From Papaver somniferum (taxonomy: Eukaryota > Streptophyta > Magnoliopsida > Ranunculales > Papaveraceae): a DNA stretch of 64,000 bases. A program made the translations under genes and the position numbers. Numbering within the stretch: position 1 is the stretch's first letter; every line of letters begins with the position of its first letter. Positions 58,902 to 64,000 of this stretch are shown here, one piece after another. Where the stretch lies: NCBI RefSeq assembly GCF_003573695.1, contig NC_039368.1, positions 11,846,360 through 11,910,359 of the forward strand. Direction: 5' to 3'. The notes beneath the pieces are model-generated. The model was not told where the DNA came from. It saw nothing but the letters and a program-made list of their open reading frames with translations, and searched no databases.

Positions 58902-59520
58902 TCTATTTGGGGTTGCTTTGGATTGTGTAAGACTGTAAATATCCGTGAATGTTAAAATTTGTTGGATTTAATATGTTGATATTTTCAATTTGTGTTTGAA
59001 ATTCGTGAATATCTACCGGACCACTGCACTCTCAATTGGCGGTTGTTTGTGTCACATCACATGGTTCCATTTTTTAAAATTTGGCACAAGTTGTGTTAAA
59101 ATAACAGGACCACTCGATCTTGTCTCTGTTTTTTTAAGATTGTTTTTGGATAATACATTTAGTTAGATCATCAGACTAACTGTTTTCGTGCAGTACTTTC
59201 TCTTCTTAATTATCTACTAATATATTTTTTTTTATAATTGTGTACGGGCTGTGTTTAAGATCTTGTTTAGTTTACTTTGCCATAATAGACGCCTGCAACA
59301 CGTAGTACATACTACTCCTTCCGTTATTTTTTAATACGTCAGTTTCTATGAATAAATAAATATCATTAATTTCATTTATTTTATAATATTAGCTACAAAT
59401 TAGAGTGAAAAGATAGGGCAACAGTCACTAGCAGTTATTTTTCCAGAATTGGTGTAACAGATATGCAAGATAAATGTACTGATATCTTCTTTCCTTTTTT
59501 GACATTATAGAAACGTGGTA
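58558..59520. other. 3' regions of two converging genes
   Basis: Includes the 3' end of the + gene and of the - carbonic anhydrase gene, and the microsatellite at 58865. A Stowaway-like end (ctccttccgttattttttaa, 59315) is visible but no matching right end, so it may be a broken MITE. Confidence 0.45.
58865..58893 (+). repeat. TA dinucleotide microsatellite
   Basis: About 14 TA units followed by a T run. Confidence 0.95.
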
Positions 59521-60779
59521 TCATGTTTGAACATATAACTCCACTGTTCTCCCATTCAATGGCTGTGTGGGTCTTGCATTTTGTTTGTTTTCTTTGCTCA
59601 TCACAGCTCTTAGAGAAGCTACCTGTTGTTTAGACATCTCCCTCACCTGCATCATAAATCGTCCTCAACCCAAATATGTAAATATGTGCACTTGCATATG
59701 CGAACGCGTATGTTTGTATATACGTGTAGGATGTGTTTATGTAAAAAATACCTTTTCGAGGATGGTCCAGGTGACCTTCTCAGTACACGGTGGAGTCGTA
59801 AGAGAGCCAATGTATCTGAAATATGTGTTTGTACTTTCTAAATCAGCAGCTCGTATGAGCTCCACAGGGAACCTGGAACCGGGATGACCAATTTCTGCCT
59901 CCGAACGCAATTTCTTTAAATGACCCTCCAACTGTAAACTCAAGCAACCCCAAATTCTATCCTTCAGACGGAGTATCCAGAAATACTTCTACAAATTCAA
60001 ATATAGCAAGGAAATGAAATACTGCTACAGTTACCTGGTTGAGTAGAGGGTCTGGGATTCCGAATCGATACAAGATTGCAATGACAGAAAAACAGCCATC
60101 AGCGGACTGGTGAACCATATGCTGTTCAACATCGTAACTGCAATCATCCAACAACACTCATTGTAAACTACAACAGTATGTGAAAGAACATGGTAATAGC
60201 GACTCATCAAAATGATTACAAACCGAATTCCATCAATAGTATGTTCAGACGGTGAATGCCAATGTGTCTGTATCAACTTGTACTGCTTGCCACCTATATT
60301 TATCGCACCAGCGCCATTCCCGAATAGTAACTGTCCGCATAATGTCACATAAGGTTGATTAACTTGTAACAAAAATTCAAGAGAATAAATGGTAATATTC
60401 ACATACCTGTATATTGACGATATTGTCAATCAGAGTTGCATTTACATCTTTGTAATCTCTGGTTAAAGGCTCAAGTTTGGGGTTATAAACTGCAGTTTTC
60501 TTTACAATGTTTACAGGTGATTGAGCCTCTCCATTTTCGCACATAGCGAATGATGGATCTAAAGTTGCCCACTTGTCCGGACCCTTATGTCCGCTATAAC
60601 TAAAGTCAGGTTCTTCTACTTCATTAAACAAAAACACACCAAAAAAAGAAGCTTATTAGATAAGATCATAGGATTAGTTCTCAAGGATTTTTCTCTAAAT
60701 ACACACCTGCAAATGAACCAGAGGTTAGGACTAACGTAACTGCCAGCCCGAGAACGAAAATGGCGATTCCAGTAACCAT
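59521..60779 (-). CDS. alpha carbonic anhydrase, secreted or organelle-targeted
   Basis: Interconverts CO2 and bicarbonate. Six exons join in frame with GT..AG borders: 60779-60707, 60618-60407, 60330-60224, 60137-60035, 59931-59752 and 59646-59521; 801 nt, 266 residues, normal for the family. Residues 1-24 form a signal peptide (IAIFVLGLAVTLVLTSGSFA). Zinc ligands: His118 and His120 in THWHSPSEH and His137 in EQHMVH; Glu124 and Thr210 (GSLTTPPCTE) match the Thr199-Glu106 gate of animal CA II (His125 equals His107). Cys51 and Cys214 are placed for the usual disulfide. The C-terminus (NARPTQPLNGRTVELY) fits. No lesion seen. The signal peptide implies the secretory route; some plant members reach the chloroplast. 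Reaction and fold are known for the family; exact location is inference. Confidence 0.93.
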
Positions 60780-60988
60780 TGTTGATGTTGTTGCTGTTTT
60801 TATCTGTTCTTACAAGTAACAAAGGAAAGAACGTGATCTATTAATATAACTTCGAACATGAAGATTAACTTCCTGAAAAACAAGAAGAATTGATAAGGCA
60901 AATAAATGACAATGGCAAGATTATCTCAGAAATTTAAAGCGATTTCATTGTATATGTCATTGTTCCTCTCTTCCAGTAATCTTCTTTC
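60780..60988. other. upstream region of the carbonic anhydrase gene
   Basis: Promoter and leader of the minus-strand gene must lie here or a little beyond. I see no clear TATA box. Confidence 0.35.
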
Positions 60989-61942
60989 TCAATTTGCAAA
61001 TCCACAAGGAGATGATATGGAAAATGCTTCGATGTGATCGGCCGGGTAACGTACTCCATTTCCCATCTTGATTATATGATCAGTATTATGGAAGCATTAT
61101 CGTCAGTCAGTTAATGGTTACATGGTCATCATCGGTTAACCGTCAACTTCAAAACGCATCATGTGTAGTTAACCAAAATGTAACAACATTTTGTGGATTT
61201 TGTTTCAACTTTTGCTCTTCATTTTGGCGCTTAGCCATATAAGTGGAGATTTACTAGTTTCACAACACAAGGTGTACACATTACTTCATCCTACTCTAAG
61301 TCTTGCATGAACGTCTACTTCTTAGAACTTCCTAGCTTTATTTATGATCTCTTAGAAAAACACAGTTTCAGAATAATTTCTAAAAACAAAAAATATTATG
61401 CGAAGTAAATTGTTTTTGCTTCTATTTCAGAGATTAGCTTATGCTTTTGATTTTTGGTATCCAAGCAAGCAACTGATAAGTTTTCTTATAGTATTAAAAA
61501 AATAAAATGACTTCCAAAAAAGAACAAGAAAAAACCCGTGGACCATTTGCAAACAAGGGAGTTGACTTTGTCAATAGTAAAGCTTACAGATGTTTATGGG
61601 TAACAAATTAATAAAATTTACCTCCAAGATTCCACCATAAGAATGAACGGCATCCATGAGTCGTCTCCGCAAATCTGACAGTAAGCATTTATGAGTCTCA
61701 CCAATCTTATCATCAACAGTACTTCCGACCGGAAACTCCAGATTTGCTCTGTTCGTAAAACACACGAATCTCTCATCTTTAGTTGCATTTGGAAGATGAA
61801 ATAAAGTAATTTGAAAGCTTCGCGGATGCAAATGTGGATGTTTATCAAGCAAATTTGAAGATTTTATAAAAAAAATCTTGTATTGACGGTACTGCGGATC
61901 CTTTATTCTTGCAGCTGCTAAAAATGTGGATAAAGAAGCCAT
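60989..61942 (-). CDS. small unrecognised gene, probably two exons
   Basis: Exon 1 (61942-61622) opens MASLSTFLAAARIKDPQYRQ, 107 codons, ending at a donor gag|gtaaat in phase 0. It is coding-like throughout, with SSNLLDKHPHLHPRSFQITL and DDKIGETHKCLLSDLRRRLM. A possible exon 2 (61066-60989) continues in phase 0 with MGNGVRYPADHIEAFSISSP and ends at TGA; its acceptor (aatcaag) is weak. Together about 132 residues. I do not recognise the family; the Arg/Lys-rich start could be an organelle presequence. It lies just upstream of the carbonic anhydrase on the same strand. Exon 1 is fairly safe; the join to exon 2 is a guess. Confidence 0.5.
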
Positions 61943-62739
61943 TTATGGTTCGGCGGATTGAACAGAAGTTCTCCGGGAGGGAGACAGCTAGACGACTGCT
62001 GGGACGTAGCTTAGAATTTCAGCCGGAGCTTTTCGTGATGGAAAATAAAAACTAACACAAAAATTCCTGTCCACAAATGCTATCATATTGATGTTTAGTT
62101 GGGAAATTGTGGCTATAGAGGTTCGAACTCATGACCAACTCAGAAAAGGGACAACGCCCATATCAAAAAATAGAGATAGGTTTAAATATCTCAAACTGAT
62201 AGTATTTACTATTAAGGTGTGCGTCAAAACCTATCCAACAAGAAGAAATAGAGCAGTTGAGAAATGCATCCAAAACCTATATGTATATAGCTCATGTCTC
62301 TGGAATTCTCCTCCTACTACGATAGAACTGAAGCAGTTGAGAGAAATGCATCAAAAATTAAACATCAATAAGTGCAGGGGATTTAAAAAGGGATCTTGCA
62401 ATATTTATGACCAAGGAACTAAAAAGAGCCAAGGGGGATGGATTGACGAGAGAATAAAGGAGGAGGGGAAACACAATTAAATGTGTTAGAGAATAAAGGA
62501 AATTACATAGCTTCACTTTTGATCCTTTTCCAGTCGAGAAAAAAATCTATAAACCAAATCAGATAATGCAGCATAATCTCACCATTAAGGATTTTTGTTT
62601 TATCAATAACTGTATGATTGGCTTTCATTTTTCTTGATTGTATTTTTCTAGTTTAGAAGTTTATAAGGAGATTTTCTACAGTGCCAGTCAATTTGATTAT
62701 CTTGAAGGTAGGAGGAACTCAAAGAAAAGAATAGCAGCC
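61943..62739. other. intergenic between divergent genes
   Basis: Shared upstream region of the minus-strand gene at 61942 and the plus-strand transporter. A 130-codon frame at 62088-62480 has biased composition and no likeness to a protein family. Confidence 0.45.
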
Positions 62740-64000
62740 ATGGCTGGCATAATGGCCAAACCAGAGGTACAAGGACGGATCATGGCAAGTATAATATGCT
62801 GGCTTCTAGGAGTTGGGTGCCTTCTTTCTTGGAACAGTATTGTGACAATACAAGATTACTATCAACACTTGTTCCCGGTATGTGTCTACCTTTTGCTTTT
62901 ACTTGAATGTGTTGCTAAAGGATCAAACTTACATTGCTTTCTTTCATTGATGCAGGATTACCATTCGGCTAGGGTGCTCCCAATTGTTTGTTGTACTAAC
63001 AATTACTGCTATACTAACATACTATGAGGCAACACTGAACACAAGAAAACGAATTATTTCCGGATGTCTACTTGTTTTTCTGAGTAATGCAGCAATCATA
63101 GTTATAAGTAGTCACCTCCTCTCGCATGTTATCATACATTAAGCAGTTTCATCTTTTTGTTTGCTCACCTGTGGAACATTTTGTTCTTCCGTTTGTTTCA
63201 TAGTTGGACCTAGCAACATCTGGAGGTGGGGGGCTTGGGAGGTTCATTGGTCTCTGCTCAATTGTTGTAATTGTTGCAGTTGCGCAGGGGTCTCTTGAAG
63301 GTGGGCTGTTTGGAGATCTCTCTATGATGTGTCCTGAGTTTATGCAGGTAATATTTATCTTTTTTCTTGGCTCAATTTTCTCTTTTTACTGGTTTGTTAG
63401 TACTGAAATATATTCCGAAACAAATACAGAATTTTCCGAGTGGCATGGCTGCATCAGGGATCCTACGTCATTTTTGCGGTTGATAACAAAAGCATCTTTT
63501 GAAAATTCCAGGAGTGGACTTCGCAAGGGTGCAAGTAAGTTGCACATCATCAGGAACCAACAACGCGACTTTCCATGTTCATACACGGCCGGACTAAAAT
63601 TTGTAACATCTGAATTTTCCTTGGTACTCAGTGGATCTCTCATGAATCTTATATCTCATTATCTGTTGCAGTGGTGTTTCTCTCAAATGCCACATCTTTT
63701 ATGTTGTTGTGTGCTCTCCTCTATGCATTTTTCTTCGCAAAACTACCAATTGTCAAGTACTATAGGTCCAAGGCAGCTTCGGAAGGGTCAAAAACAGTTG
63801 CAGCTGGCACGGAAATGCAGCAAATCGGAATAGTATAATACTTTCTTTCTTTTCATCTTGTCCAACTCGTTATTTACTATTAGGCCGAGAAATAAGATTT
63901 AGGAGTTTTTGAATTTCAGGCTGATGAGGAGGATGGCCATAAACAACAACTGGAGCGCCTGACCACTAAACAGTTGCTAATTCAAAACCTGGACCTTGCA
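62740..64000 (+). pseudogene. equilibrative nucleoside transporter (ENT) gene, damaged, runs off the window
   Basis: ENTs move nucleosides across membranes with 11 helices. Exon 1 (62740-62877) starts MAGIMAKPEVQGR and carries LLGVGCLLSWNSIVTIQDYY; exon 2 from 62956 (DYHSARVLPIV, then in another frame LTITAILTYYEATLNTRKR); exon from 63204 (LDLATSGGGGLGRFIGLCSI, GDLSMMCPEFMQ, ending at 63348); exon about 63430-63535 (GMAASGIL, then in another frame LRLITKASFENSRSGLRKGA); exon about 63671-63834 (ALLYAFFFAKLPIVKYYRSK); exon from 63921 (ADEEDGHKQQLERLTTKQLL) to the window end. Lesions: a deletion of about 29 nt near 62981 removes the YQPFAFGT-type segment and shifts frame; one base is lost near 63465. 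The order of motifs is that of plant ENT3-type transporters. Pseudogene unless both are errors. Confidence 0.82.

Noticed and set aside
59315..59520. Second Stowaway MITE
   Set aside because: Only one end (ctccttccgttattttttaa) is visible; no inverted partner or second TA flank was found.
62110..62140. gaggttcgaactcatgacc, resembling a tRNA T-arm
   Set aside because: No matching A box or acceptor stem upstream.

Overview
This window is nuclear DNA from a flowering plant, most likely a eudicot. It is AT-rich, its genes have GT..AG introns, and it holds plant-specific families (a CC-NB-LRR resistance gene, an mTERF gene, a syringolide-induced-protein-like gene) among nested Copia, Gypsy, PIF/Harbinger, hAT, Stowaway and LINE elements. 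The transposon families feel like a Ranunculales (poppy-type) genome, but that is an impression, not a demonstration. There are no prokaryotic features, and one assembly gap (91 N at 11631-11721).

Layout. 0.3-2.6 kb: a decayed phosphatidylinositol synthase gene with its introns kept. 2.9-7.5 kb: two tandem decayed copies of an hnRNP R/Q-like (LIF2-like) three-RRM gene. 8.0-11.5 kb: leader, introns and coding exon of a small intact membrane protein. 13.0-16.6 kb: a broken CC-NB-LRR gene, followed by a truncated second copy of the small membrane protein. 17.6-20 kb: unassigned repeats. 20.0-27.6 kb: one old PIF/Harbinger element with both ORFs recognisable, split by two LTR-type insertions. 27.8-29.2 kb: an mTERF gene broken by one stop codon, plus an mTERF remnant. 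31-50 kb: a minus-strand Copia element cut by a hAT MITE, an 8.4 kb LTR element and a 3.6 kb Gypsy-type derivative. 49.9-54.4 kb: another mTERF remnant, a long LTR, a LINE tail and a Stowaway MITE. 54.9-58.6 kb: a hAT derivative with a BED zinc finger, then an intact gene whose leader carries a 0.7 kb transposon. 59.5-60.8 kb: an intact six-exon alpha carbonic anhydrase (minus). 61-62 kb: a small unrecognised minus-strand gene. 62.7 kb to the end: a damaged equilibrative nucleoside transporter gene running off the edge.

Gene state. Only the small membrane protein, the syringolide-induced-like gene, the alpha carbonic anhydrase and probably the unknown gene at 61-62 kb read cleanly. Phosphatidylinositol synthase, both RRM copies, the NLR, mTERF and the nucleoside transporter each carry stops or frameshifts. 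Some could be consensus errors; several (4-, 8- and about 29-nt deletions, tandem insertions, paired indels) are hard to explain that way.

I found no convincing undescribed multi-gene system. The most interesting items are the frame-compensated lesions, a roughly 35-bp motif iterated about eight times inside an LTR-like insertion, a BED zinc finger kept in a deletion-derivative hAT, and a transposon lying between the TATA box and start codon of an intact gene.
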